Source: JBBDIX01 sp050486225
GTDB taxonomy: Bacteria; Actinomycetota; Nitriliruptoria; Nitriliruptorales; Nitriliruptoraceae
NCBI GenBank assembly: GCA_050486225.1
Contig: JBJHCV010000017.1
Span: 1 to 22,323, forward strand
Direction: 5' to 3'
DNA length: 22,323 bases
Below, piece by piece: positions 12,841-21,969 of this stretch; positions within the stretch are counted from its first letter, which is position 1, and every line of letters begins with the position of its first letter. A program made the position numbers and the translations under genes. Below the pieces are notes generated by a model. It was not told where the DNA came from, ran no database searches, and saw only the letters and a program-made list of their open reading frames with translations.

Positions 12841-13616
12841 TCATCAAGAAGACCCGGGACGAGATCGACCGCATGGCCCGTGCCGGCGCGGTGGTCGCGC
12901 GCGCCCACGAGGCCGTCATGGCCGAACTGCGCCCCGGGATGACGACGCTGGACCTCGACCGCATCGCGGAGAAGGTCATCCTCGACGCCGGCGCCGTGCC
13001 GTCGTTCAAGGGGTACCGCGGATTCCCTGCGACTCTGTGCACGTCGCGAAACCACGAGATCGTCCACGGCATCCCGTCGGCCGACGTCGTCCTCGAGGAG
13101 GGTGACGTGATCTCGGTGGACTGTGGTGCCATCGTCGACGGATTTCACGGCGACTCGGCGACCACGTTGATCGTGGGTGGCGACGAGGCCGCGGACGACG
13201 ACGTGCGTCGCCTCGTCGCCGCGACGCGCGAGGCGATGTGGCGGGGGCTCGCCCAGGCGCGTGCCGGCAACCGCCTCGGTGACATCGGTTCGGCCGTCGA
13301 GGGCATCGCCGACGAACACGGGTACGGCGTGGTGCGCGAGTACGTCGGGCACGGCATCGGTCGCGCGCTGCACGAGGACCCGTCGGTCCCCAACTACGGG
13401 TCCGCCGGACGTGGGATGAAGCTCTCCGTCGGCTGGGTCATCGCCATCGAACCGATGTTCAACCTCGGTGGTGAGGAGACGCGCACGCTCGACGACGGGT
13501 GGACGGTCGTCACCGCGGACGGGGCGCTGTCCGCCCACTGGGAACACACCGTCGCGGTCACGCCGGACGGGCCCTGGGTGCTCACCGCCCGATCCGACGA
13601 GCAGGCGTACCTGTAG
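12837..13616 (+). CDS. map: Methionine aminopeptidase, type I
   Basis: It removes the initiator methionine from nascent proteins. The 259-residue product has the pita-bread fold signatures. The expected metal ligands are present: D95 in SVDCGAIVDG, D106 in HGDSATT, H172 in YVGHGIGRALHE, E205 in AIEPMF, and E236 in WEHTVAV, plus the catalytic-site H77 in EIVHGIPS. There is no long N-terminal SH3-binding extension. The ATGA overlap with adk indicates coupling. In many actinobacteria infA and rpmJ follow shortly; here they are 7.5 kb downstream and the next gene points the opposite way. Confidence 0.98.
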   Translation: MIIKKTRDEIDRMARAGAVVARAHEAVMAELRPGMTTLDLDRIAEKVILDAGAVPSFKGYRGFPATLCTSRNHEIVHGIPSADVVLEEGDVISVDCGAIVDGFHGDSATTLIVGGDEAADDDVRRLVAATREAMWRGLAQARAGNRLGDIGSAVEGIADEHGYGVVREYVGHGIGRALHEDPSVPNYGSAGRGMKLSVGWVIAIEPMFNLGGEETRTLDDGWTVVTADGALSAHWEHTVAVTPDGPWVLTARSDEQAYL

Positions 13617-13623
13617 GGCTCGG

Positions 13624-13654
13624 GTCGTCGCGCCCGGCCCAGCCGCCCGACGGC
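13624..13654. terminator. Candidate bidirectional terminator between convergent map and acetoacetyl-CoA synthetase
   Basis: The 45-nt gap between two convergent stops contains GTCGTCG (13624-13630) and CGACGGC (13648-13654), which pair over 7 bp with one G-U and enclose a GC-rich 17-nt loop. A shared terminator is expected here by position; the sequence support is modest and there is no T- or A-tract. Confidence 0.3.
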
Positions 13655-13661
13655 GCCGCGG

Positions 13662-15607
<1,946 letters not shown>

Positions 15608-15611
<4 letters not shown>

Positions 15612-16153
15612 CTGACCGGAAGGTGGTGACGCTCCCCGGGCTCGAGGTCGATGTCGAGCACGCCGAGGAACCGGGCGACCAGGTGGTAGAACCCGATCAG
15701 CGTCGTGAGTTCGACGATCTGCGTGTCGTCGAACGCGGCGCGAACGCGCGCGAAGAGGTCGTCGTCGATCGTCGCGCCGTCGCGCAGGGCATCCACGACC
15801 TCCATCGCCACCCGCTCGCGGGGTGACAGGGATCCGAGCATCGGCCAGTCGGACAGACCGGCGAGCTCGTCGGCCGTCACGCCCTCGTCGAGCGCACAGC
15901 GTGCGTGCTCGTTCCACTCGTAGGCCGACCCGAGCAGGAGCGCGACTCGGCAGATGACCAGTTCGCGCAGTCGCCCGCCGATGCGGACGTCGCCACGAAG
16001 TGCCTGGCTCATGTGCAGCCACGCCATGGCGATCGGCGGGGCGTGGAGCAGCACGCGTCGCAAGGCGATGGGTTCGACACCTCGGTCCTGCATCCACTCC
16101 ACGACCGCGGAGGCGTCTGGGTCGCTGGGGTCGCCCTCCGGTATACGAGTCAT
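15608..16153 (-). CDS. Carboxymuconolactone decarboxylase-like (AhpD fold) protein without CxxC
   Basis: The 181-residue product has the CMD/AhpD-like core around residues 60-98: GRLRELVICRVALLLGSAYE, then WNEHARCALDEGVTADEL, followed by a second helical half (LSPRERVAMEVVDALRDGA, TTLIGFYHLVARFLGVLDID). It lacks the catalytic CxxC of AhpD peroxidases, so a peroxidase or disulfide role is unlikely. Many such proteins are annotated only by fold, so no specific reaction can be assigned. ATG 16153 has AAGG upstream, and the 24 codons before it look non-coding. Its TGA overlaps the GTG of the ligase (GTGA), implying joint expression and perhaps joint work on acyl or keto-acid substrates (inference). 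Confidence 0.8.
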
Positions 16154-16263
16154 CGCGAGCCTTCGCCGGTGTCGTCGCGGGAGTCCCAGCGTCCTGGGGA
16201 TTGAGGAACTGGACTCTAGGCGCACTAGCGTCGCTTGTCGGGTGTCGGCCGATCGGGCATGCG
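16154..16263. promoter_or_regulatory. Divergent intergenic region with likely two outward promoters
   Basis: This 110-nt gap separates the left-pointing CMD/ligase pair from the right-pointing MFS pair, so it should hold promoters for both. A weak rightward candidate is TTGAGG (16201-16206) with TAGCGT (16226-16231) at 19-nt spacing. No convincing leftward pair was found. A small CCCAG/CTGGG inverted repeat (16185-16198) could be an operator. No regulator gene is present nearby. Confidence 0.35.
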
Positions 16264-17466
16264 GTGGATCTGTGGTTCGTTCGCATGCTCGCCATGCAGT
16301 TCGCGCTGATGATGCCGGTCAACGGGTTGCGACCGATGGTGTCGTACCGCGCGCTCGAACTCGGTGCGAGTCCGATGGAGCTCGGCATCGTCGCGGGCGG
16401 CTACGGCGCTCTGTCGTTCCTGCTCGCGATGCCGCTCGGTCGGTGGATCGACCGTCTCGGCGAGCCGCTGTTCCTTGCGCTCGGCGCCTCGACCGTCGCG
16501 CTCGCGGCGTTCCTCATGCTGCCTGTCGGCAACCTGTGGGTGCTGGCCGGGGTGTTCGCCGTGCTCGGGCTCGGTCAGGTGACGGCAGCCGTTGCCCTGC
16601 AGACCCTCACCTCCAGCGGAGGGCGCCCCGAACAGCGCGACGGCAGGTTCGGGGCGTTCAGCGTGACGGCCGCACTGTCCCAGATGGTGGGGCCGCCGCT
16701 GGCCGGTCTGGTGTTCGCGTGGTACGGGGGGTCCCTCGACGCGGTGTTCCTCGTCGCGGCGTCGATGATGGGCGTCGCGGTCGCGCTCGCGCTGACGCTG
16801 CTGGTGTGGCCGCCGCGTGAGCACGAGCGCAAGTCGCGGGGGGGTGACGAGCCGGAACCGGAGCGTGCCTCGATGCGGTCGACCATGTCGACGGTGCTTC
16901 GACAGCCCAGCGTCCCCCACGCCATGTTCGTCAGCCTCGCGGTCGTCTCGAGCATCGACCTGCTCACCGCCTACCTGCCGGCCTACGGGGAGGCCAACGG
17001 CATTCCCGTGGAGACGATCGGCCTGCTGCTCGGGCTGCGCGCAGCCGCGACGATCGCGTCCCGGGTGGGGATGGTCGCCGTCGTGCGCCGCATCGGACGC
17101 CGGCGGCTGCTGACCGCGGCGACGGCGACCGCCATGGCCGCGATGTTCGTGTTGCCGACGACGACCACTCCCGCGATCCTTGCTGTCCTCATGGTCGTCG
17201 GAGGACTGGGTCTCGGGTTGGGGCAACCACTGAGCCTGTCCTGGATCACCGAGCAGGTTCCTCCGACCATCCGTGGCACGGCGGTGGGCATGCGGATGAC
17301 CGCCAACCGTGCGACCCAGATGGTGATTCCCGTCGCCGCCGGAGCCGTCGCCGGGGTCACCGGGATCGGCATCGTCTTCGTGCTGATGGGGGGGATGCTC
17401 GCGGCCGGAGCGACGGTGGTCGCGCGAGCGCCGTCGGGCGGGAGCCAGAGCCGGGAGGCAGCGTGA
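16264..17466 (+). CDS. MFS transporter, first of a tandem pair
   Basis: A 400-residue hydrophobic protein of the major facilitator superfamily, probably 12 membrane spans in two halves. It has the loop 2-3 motif PLGRWIDRLGEP (MFS motif A, G-x-x-x-D-R type), a charged central cytoplasmic loop (PPREHERKSRGGDEPEPERA), and a second motif-A-like segment VVRRIGRRRLL in the C-terminal half. The conserved GLGLGLGQPLSLSW is characteristic. Start GTG 16264 is chosen because VDLWFVR aligns with MNTWFVR at the start of the next gene; there is no clear Shine-Dalgarno site. Substrate unknown; drug or metabolite efflux is the default guess. The stop overlaps the next start (GTGA). Confidence 0.85.
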   Translation: MDLWFVRMLAMQFALMMPVNGLRPMVSYRALELGASPMELGIVAGGYGALSFLLAMPLGRWIDRLGEPLFLALGASTVALAAFLMLPVGNLWVLAGVFAVLGLGQVTAAVALQTLTSSGGRPEQRDGRFGAFSVTAALSQMVGPPLAGLVFAWYGGSLDAVFLVAASMMGVAVALALTLLVWPPREHERKSRGGDEPEPERASMRSTMSTVLRQPSVPHAMFVSLAVVSSIDLLTAYLPAYGEANGIPVETIGLLLGLRAAATIASRVGMVAVVRRIGRRRLLTAATATAMAAMFVLPTTTTPAILAVLMVVGGLGLGLGQPLSLSWITEQVPPTIRGTAVGMRMTANRATQMVIPVAAGAVAGVTGIGIVFVLMGGMLAAGATVVARAPSGGSQSREAA

Positions 17467-18653
17467 ACACGTGGTTCGTCCGACTCCTGATCATGGAGTT
17501 CGCCGTCATGATGCCGGTGAACGGCCTGCGTCCGATGGTGTCGTATCGCGCGCTGGAACTCGGGGCGACCACGTGGCAGCTCGGCGTGGTGGTCGCCGGG
17601 TTCTCTGCCCTGTCGTTCGCCCTTGCGGTCCCACTGGGGCGATGGGTCGACCGGTGGGGCGAACCACGATTCCTGGTGATCGGCACGTTCGGCGTCGGCA
17701 TCGCCGCGTTGGTGATGGTGCCCATCGCCAACATCTGGATGCTCGCCGTGGTCTACGCGATGCTCGGTCTCGGCCAGGTCGCTGCCACCGTCGGGGTCCA
17801 GACGCTCACGGCCAACGGGGGACGGCCCGGTCGACGTGACGCACGGTTCGGCGCCGTGAGCATCGCGATGTCGCTGTCGCACATGATCGGCCCGCCGCTC
17901 GCCGGCCTGGTGCACTCGATGTCGGGCGGCTCCCTGGACACGGTGTTCCTCGCCGGTGCGGGCTTCGTGGTGCTCGCCGTGTGTGCAGCGTTGTCCCTCG
18001 TGCTGTGGCCACCGGCCGACCACGCTCGCACCCGGCATCCCGAGCGCCAGCAGACCGAGCGTCTGCCGATGGTGCGCGCGGTCGGGACGGTCTGGGGTCA
18101 GCCGACGGTCCCGCACGCGTTGCTCGTGAGCGTCGCGGTGGTCGCGAGCATGGACCTGATCACCGCGTACCTGCCCGCCTACGCGGAGGCCAATGGCATC
18201 TCCGTGCAGACCGTGGGGTTGCTGCTGGGACTGCGGGCCGGTGCCACGATGGTGTCGCGCGTGACGATCCTGCCGCTGGTGTCTCGACTCGGTCGGAGGA
18301 CGCTGCTCCTCCACGGCATGTTCTGGTCGATGGTGAGCATGTTCCTGCTGCCGCTGACCGTGGACCCGATGGTGCTCGCCGTCCACATGTGCGTCATGGG
18401 GCTCGGCCTCGGGCTCGGTCAGCCGCTCACCCTGGCGTGGATCTCCGAACGGGTCTCGTCGGAACTGCGCGGGACCGCCATCGGTGTCCGGGTCACCGGC
18501 AATCGGGTGAGCCAACTGGTCGTGCCGGTCGTCGCGGGCGCGGTCGCGGGGCTCACCGGTATCGGCGGAGTGTTCCTCGTCACCGGGTTGCTGCTCGTGG
18601 GCGGGTCGGCCGTGGCGTTCAGGGCCCCCAACTCCGGGGTCGTGGAGCGTTGA
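17463..18653 (+). CDS. MFS transporter, second of a tandem pair
   Basis: A 396-residue paralog of the preceding transporter. The two align end to end with long identical blocks, such as MMPVNGLRPMVSYRALELGA, LTAYLPAY, GLLLGLRA and GLGLGLGQPL, clearly more alike than typical MFS relatives. Motif A is PLGRWVDRWGEP and the central loop is PPADHARTRHPERQQTERL, a region where the pair differs most. GTG 17463 overlaps the upstream TGA. Together they could act as separate transporters with different substrates or as a heteromer; neither can be decided from sequence. A hairpin cluster follows the stop. Confidence 0.87.
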   Translation: MNTWFVRLLIMEFAVMMPVNGLRPMVSYRALELGATTWQLGVVVAGFSALSFALAVPLGRWVDRWGEPRFLVIGTFGVGIAALVMVPIANIWMLAVVYAMLGLGQVAATVGVQTLTANGGRPGRRDARFGAVSIAMSLSHMIGPPLAGLVHSMSGGSLDTVFLAGAGFVVLAVCAALSLVLWPPADHARTRHPERQQTERLPMVRAVGTVWGQPTVPHALLVSVAVVASMDLITAYLPAYAEANGISVQTVGLLLGLRAGATMVSRVTILPLVSRLGRRTLLLHGMFWSMVSMFLLPLTVDPMVLAVHMCVMGLGLGLGQPLTLAWISERVSSELRGTAIGVRVTGNRVSQLVVPVVAGAVAGLTGIGGVFLVTGLLLVGGSAVAFRAPNSGVVER

Positions 18654-18654
18654 A

Positions 18655-18674
18655 CCGGTGCGCCACCGGCGCAC
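18655..18674 (+). terminator. Overlapping hairpins after the MFS pair
   Basis: Immediately after the stop, CCGGTG/CACCGG (18655-18669, 3-nt loop) and GTGCGC/GCGCAC (18658-18674, 5-nt loop) are two perfect 6-bp stems that share bases and exclude each other. They could serve as a terminator. The rest of the 73-nt gap has a possible -10 (TACGTT, 18695-18700) without a good -35, and AAGGA (18712-18716) before the next ATG. Confidence 0.35.
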
Positions 18675-18726
18675 GCTGCGCGGGGTCGCGGCAGTACGTT
18701 GACCCGGCACCAAGGACGGGACGGCG

Positions 18727-19854
18727 ATGAACGACGTTCACTGGCGTGAGCTGTATCGCGAGGTCGTCGACAGTGGGCTGTGTACGGGCTGTGCCGCGTG
18801 CGTGATGGCCTGCCCTCGCGACGTGCTCGGCTACACCGACGAGTACCTGCCCGTCCAGGTCGGGGACGGCATGGACGTCGACCAGTGCGTGATCGGTGAT
18901 CGCGGTTGCGACATCTGCACGCGAGCCTGCCCGCGATTCCGCGACTGGGAACGAGACCTCGACGTTGCCCTGTTCGGTCGCACCCGTGATCCCCAGACCG
19001 AGGTCGCCGGCCAGATCCGGTCGGCGCTGCTGGTGCGGACCACGGAACCCGAGGTCGCCGCCGTCGGACAGGACGGAGGGCTGGTGTCGAGCCTCCTGAT
19101 CTGGGGGCTGGAGACCGGCCGCATCGACGGGGCGCTCACCTCCGCGATCGACGACGTGGGACGGGGACCGTTCGACGCGCGTCCGACCGTGGTCACCGAC
19201 CGGGCGGGTGTGCTCGCCACGGCCGGTAGTCGGTACACGTTCTCGGCGAATCCGTTGGCGATGGAGCAGGCCGAGGAGCAGGGGTTGCGCAACCTGGCGC
19301 TGGTCGGCATGTCGTGTCAGGCGTCGATCAACGGCAGTCTCCCGGCACGAGGGGTGAACAAGTACGCGCGGCGGATCGCGCTCACGCTGGGGTTGCTGTG
19401 CTCCAAGACGTTCACGTACGAGGGACAGCAGGAGGTGTTCGCCGAACACGGGGTGGACATCGCCGACGTCGTCAAGGTGAACATCAAGGGGCGTGTGCAG
19501 GTGTGGACCCGTGACGAGCGCTACGTGGAGATCCCCCTGAAGGAGATGCACCCGCACACCCGGCCCGGATGTCTCCTGTGCCCCGACTTCGCCGCGCAGC
19601 ACGCCGACATCTCCTGCGGTGGGATCGGCACCGACGACGCCTGGACGCTCACGCTCGTGCGCACCGCGCGAGGCGAGGAGTGGATGGCCGGGCTGGTCGA
19701 CACCGGACGCATCGAGGTGCGTGACGCCCGCGACGACGAGGTGGCCGTCAACCTGCTCGAGCGGCTGTCGACCATGTCACGCCGACGCTGGCCGACGGAC
19801 GACCTTCCCGAGGAGCACCGCACGCCCGGTCTGCTGCCGGTGGTGCCACGGTGA
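18727..19854 (+). CDS. Orphan FrhB/FdhB-type F420-linked iron-sulfur oxidoreductase
   Basis: The 375-residue protein belongs to the coenzyme F420 hydrogenase/dehydrogenase beta-subunit family, which binds FAD and Fe-S clusters and usually moves electrons to or from F420. An N-terminal ferredoxin-like part has C19-x2-C22-x2-C25-x3-C29-P and a second set C54, C61-x2-C64-x3-C68-P. The FrhB N-domain includes QDGGLVSSLLIWGLE (115-129). The FrhB C-domain includes MSCQASING (C197), LLCSKTFTYEG (C225), and PGCLLCPDFAAQHADISCGG (C282, C285, C297), matching the family's C-x2-C-x-DF-ADI pattern. No hydrogenase or formate dehydrogenase partner is in the window, so it is an orphan of unknown substrate. 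Its TGA overlaps the EamA start (GTGA). Confidence 0.85.
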   Translation: MNDVHWRELYREVVDSGLCTGCAACVMACPRDVLGYTDEYLPVQVGDGMDVDQCVIGDRGCDICTRACPRFRDWERDLDVALFGRTRDPQTEVAGQIRSALLVRTTEPEVAAVGQDGGLVSSLLIWGLETGRIDGALTSAIDDVGRGPFDARPTVVTDRAGVLATAGSRYTFSANPLAMEQAEEQGLRNLALVGMSCQASINGSLPARGVNKYARRIALTLGLLCSKTFTYEGQQEVFAEHGVDIADVVKVNIKGRVQVWTRDERYVEIPLKEMHPHTRPGCLLCPDFAAQHADISCGGIGTDDAWTLTLVRTARGEEWMAGLVDTGRIEVRDARDDEVAVNLLERLSTMSRRRWPTDDLPEEHRTPGLLPVVPR

Positions 19855-20831
19855 CGGGTCCGGACACGGCGTCCGGGCGGGCGCCGGGCATCGACCGAGG
19901 ACAGGCGTCGGGATTCCCCCTCGTGGCGGTGGCCGCGGCCCTGTGGGGTACCGACGCCCTGTTCCGGCGAGGGCTCGCACTGGAACTGCCGGCGACCACG
20001 GTCGTGGTGTGGGAGCACCTGATCCTGGTCGCGATCCTGCTGCCGGTGATCCTGCGCCTCCCGTGGCGCCGCCTGGGAGTCGCGGACGGGTGGTCGCTGC
20101 TGCTGATCGGGGCGGGGTCGTCCGCGCTGGCCACCATCCTGTTCACGATGTCGTTCCGTCACGGCGACCCGAACACCCCGTTGCTGCTCCAGAAGCTCCA
20201 ACCGGTGATCGCGGTCGTGGGTGCTCGCGTCCTGCTTGCCGAGCGCCTGCGCCCGAGGTTCGGGGTGTTCGCGTCGTGCGCGGTCGCTGCCGCCTGGCTG
20301 ATCACCTTCCCGGACCCGTTCGACGTGCAGGCCACGCACCTGACCGCGGGTCTGCAGGCCGCGGGAGCAGCCGCCCTCTGGGCGATGGGCACCGTGCTGG
20401 GCCGTCGCATGACCCCGGTCCTGTCCTTCGTGCAGCTCACCGCGGCTCGGGTCGCGATCGGCCTGCCGGCAGCCATGCTGTTCGTCGTGCTGGTGCCCGG
20501 TCGACAGGTCACGGTGGTCGAGCACCTGCGTATCGACCTGGGTGACCTGTGGGCGCTGCTCCTGCTCGCGCTGGTGCCGGGGCTGGCCGCACTGCTCCTG
20601 TACTACAGGGGGCTGCGGGCGACCCCGGCGTCCGCGGCGACCATCGCCGAACTGTCCTTTCCCGTCTCGGCGCTCACCGTCAACTTCCTGGCGTTCGGGG
20701 CGACGCTCACCGCGACCCAGTCGTTCGGGGTGCTGGCACTCTCCGCGACGTTGGTGGTCATGTCGTGGCGATCGACGCACAGTGCGGCGGCGCTCGGGGT
20801 CGACGCCTCCCGTGGGCCGCGCAGGGGCTGA
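19851..20831 (+). CDS. EamA/DMT-family transporter
   Basis: A 326-residue membrane protein of the drug/metabolite transporter superfamily with two EamA repeats of about five spans each (roughly residues 22-155 and 165-305). The first repeat has ALWGTDALFRRGLALELPAT and the typical LLLQKLQPVIAVVGARVLLAE end. The second has ALWAMGTVLGRRMTP and ATIAELSFPVSALTVNFLAF. GTG 19851 overlaps the upstream TGA. The hydrophilic first 20 residues are weakly conserved, so a later start is possible. Members export amino acids, nucleosides or other small metabolites; the substrate here is unknown. Coupling to the FrhB-like gene suggests that the oxidoreductase product or substrate is moved (inference). Confidence 0.85.
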   Translation: MTGPDTASGRAPGIDRGQASGFPLVAVAAALWGTDALFRRGLALELPATTVVVWEHLILVAILLPVILRLPWRRLGVADGWSLLLIGAGSSALATILFTMSFRHGDPNTPLLLQKLQPVIAVVGARVLLAERLRPRFGVFASCAVAAAWLITFPDPFDVQATHLTAGLQAAGAAALWAMGTVLGRRMTPVLSFVQLTAARVAIGLPAAMLFVVLVPGRQVTVVEHLRIDLGDLWALLLLALVPGLAALLLYYRGLRATPASAATIAELSFPVSALTVNFLAFGATLTATQSFGVLALSATLVVMSWRSTHSAAALGVDASRGPRRG

Positions 20832-20845
20832 CCGAACGGGGGACT

Positions 20846-20865
20846 GGCCGGACCCGGTCCTGGCC
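20846..20865 (+). terminator. Candidate terminator of the EamA gene group
   Basis: GGCCGGAC (20846-20853) pairs with GTCC (20857-20860) and GGCC (20862-20865), giving 8 bp with one bulged T and a CCG loop, 14 nt after the EamA stop. No T-tract follows. It lies just before the infA promoter and would isolate the accessory genes from the ribosomal transcript. Confidence 0.45.
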
Positions 20866-20881
20866 GCAGACGCTGCTGGGC

Positions 20882-20911
20882 TTGCCGCCTCGTGCCGCGT
20901 GGGGGTACCAT
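20882..20911 (+). promoter_or_regulatory. Candidate infA promoter
   Basis: TTGCCG (20882-20887) and TACCAT (20906-20911) are separated by 18 nt and each match four of six positions of the housekeeping sigma consensus. Transcription would start near G20918, about 200 nt before infA. Its position right after the EamA terminator-like hairpin supports it. Confidence 0.55.
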
Positions 20912-20917
20912 TGGCCG

Positions 20918-21119
20918 GCGCCCTGCCGCGTGGCAGGGCTTCGTCACGTCCGTGCGGACCGATCCGCCGGTTCGACGCACCGCTCGCGGTTGCGTCGTCC
21001 CCCGGTCGGGTGTCGTCCCGGGACCGTGTCGCACGTCATCCTGGTCAGGACCGGCTGCACGACGCTGGTGTGCCGTGGGATGCGTCGGCTGACGAACCGA
21101 AGGACGACCCGGAGTTGGT
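20918..21119 (+). ncRNA. Structured 5' leader of infA-rpmJ-rpsM-rpsK (candidate cis-regulatory RNA)
   Basis: The 288-nt gap after the EamA gene contains no credible ORF. Downstream of the candidate promoter it has three consecutive hairpins. Hairpin 1, 20920-20939, is a perfect 8-bp stem (GCCCTGCC/GGCAGGGC) with a GCGT loop, starting within 2-3 nt of the predicted 5' end. Hairpin 2, 20973-20997, has 10 pairs (CGACGC+ACCG with CGGT+GCGTCG), one bulged T and a CTCG loop. Hairpin 3, 21003-21026, has 8 pairs (CGGTC+GGG with CCC+GACCG), a 2-nt bulge and a 6-nt loop. About 90 less structured nt lead to GGAG (21111-21114) of infA. In E. coli, S4 represses the alpha operon through a structured leader before rpsM; whether this leader binds a ribosomal protein is unknown. 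Confidence 0.5.
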
Positions 21120-21341
21120 GTGAGCGAGAAGGAAGAGGCAGTACAGGTCGAGGGCACCGTCGTGGAGGCCCTCCCCAACACCCAGTTCCGTGTCGAGCTC
21201 GAGAACGGGCACACGGTGCTCGCGCACATCAGCGGCAAGATGCGGATGCACTACATCCGGATCCTGCCGGGGGACAAGGTGGTGGTGGAACTCTCGCCCT
21301 ACGACCTGTCCAGAGGCCGCATCACCTACCGCTACAAGTGA
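21120..21341 (+). CDS. infA: Translation initiation factor IF-1
   Basis: IF-1 binds the 30S A site during initiation. The 73-residue single S1-type OB-fold is complete: EAVQVEGTVVEALPNTQFRV, LENGHTVLAHISGKMRMHYI, RILPGDKVVVELSPYDLSRG and RITYRYK. The start is a GTG at 21120 with GGAG at 21111-21114 only 5 nt upstream, giving SEKEEAVQVEG where most relatives have a shorter acidic start. It opens the alpha-operon part of the cluster and is separated from map by the accessory block. Confidence 0.96.
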   Translation: MSEKEEAVQVEGTVVEALPNTQFRVELENGHTVLAHISGKMRMHYIRILPGDKVVVELSPYDLSRGRITYRYK

Positions 21342-21405
21342 ACCGCGACCGCGGCGGCCGCAGACCGGACCCGCTGCCGACGCGACACGGACGATCGAGA
21401 CCACG

Positions 21406-21519
21406 ATGAAGGTGCATCCTTCCGTCAAGAAGATGTGCGACAAGTGCAAGATCATCCGCCGCAACGGTGCGGTGCGCGTGATCTGTGAGAACCCGCGCCA
21501 CAAGCAGCGCCAGGGCTGA
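21406..21519 (+). CDS. rpmJ: 50S ribosomal protein L36, zinc-binding form
   Basis: L36 is the smallest 50S protein and helps fold 23S rRNA. The 37-residue product MKVHPSVKKMCDKCKIIRRN and GAVRVICENPRHKQRQG has the C-C-C-H zinc ligands C11, C14, C27 and H32, so it is the zinc-containing form. Few genes are this short, but family match and position between infA and rpsM make it certain. The 64-nt gap before it has only a weak 7-bp inverted repeat (21352-21379, long loop) and no strong Shine-Dalgarno site. rpsM starts 14 nt after its stop. Confidence 0.96.
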   Translation: MKVHPSVKKMCDKCKIIRRNGAVRVICENPRHKQRQG

Positions 21520-21532
21520 GGGGACCGAGACG

Positions 21533-21916
21533 ATGGCACGTATCGCAGGCGTCGACATTCCGCGCGACAAGCGGATCGTCATCGCGTTGACCTACATCTA
21601 CGGCATCGGTCGGACCCGTGCGCGTCATGCGCTCGAGGCGACCGGGGTCGACCCGGACACGCGTGTGCACGCGCTCAGCGACGGTGACGTCCAGAAGCTG
21701 CGGCAGCACATCGAGAACGAGTTCCGCGTGGAGGGCGACCTGCGGCGTGAGGTCGCGAACAACATCAAGCGCAAGATCGAGATCGGCTCGTACCAGGGCG
21801 TGCGTCACCGTCTCGGCCTGCCCGTGCGCGGACAGCGCACGCACACCAACGCGCGTACCCGCAAGGGCCCGAAGCGCACGGTCGGCGGCATCCGCAAGCC
21901 GACCCGCAAGGCGTGA
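21533..21916 (+). CDS. rpsM: 30S ribosomal protein S13
   Basis: S13 lies in the 30S head and forms bridges to L5. The 127-residue product begins MARIAGVDIPRDKRIVIALT and has the helix-hairpin-helix YIYGIGRTRARHALEATGVD, the segment EVANNIKRKIEIGSYQGVRH, and the basic C-terminal signature LPVRGQRTHTNARTRKGPKR. ATG 21533 is chosen because it gives the universal N-terminus; the 16 codons upstream lie over rpmJ. Upstream TGAGGGGACCGAGACG offers a GAGG-type ribosome binding site. Length is normal. Confidence 0.97.
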   Translation: MARIAGVDIPRDKRIVIALTYIYGIGRTRARHALEATGVDPDTRVHALSDGDVQKLRQHIENEFRVEGDLRREVANNIKRKIEIGSYQGVRHRLGLPVRGQRTHTNARTRKGPKRTVGGIRKPTRKA

Positions 21917-21969
21917 CCCGACACGTACGACCGACCCGCTGACGCGGGATCTACCAGCGAGGCCACACG

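Noticed and set aside
16000..16263. 88 extra N-terminal codons for the first MFS transporter
   Set aside because: They run opposite the CMD gene and the divergent promoter region and are unlike any MFS N-terminus; alignment with the second copy sets the start at 16264.
15612..16388. Extension of the acetoacetyl-CoA synthetase frame to 908 codons
   Set aside because: The extra 259 residues are Arg/Pro/Ala-rich and overlap the CMD gene in another frame; the family length and GTGA overlap fit the 15611 start.
16983..18713. 576-codon open frame on the minus strand opposite the MFS genes
   Set aside because: Same artefact: His/Arg/Pro-rich, no domain, and fully opposite a clear membrane-protein pair.
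20892..21092. 66-codon plus-strand frame inside the infA leader
   Set aside because: Pro/Arg/Trp-rich sequence with no family resemblance, and its start would lie upstream of the predicted transcription start.
20603..21238. 211-codon minus-strand frame across the EamA-infA gap
   Set aside because: It is mostly opposite EamA and infA, has no recognisable domain and no ribosome binding site; the gap is better explained as promoter and leader.
21935..21948. CCCGC/GCGGG hairpin between rpsM and rpsK
   Set aside because: 5-bp stem, not distinguishable from chance; mentioned under rpsK only.
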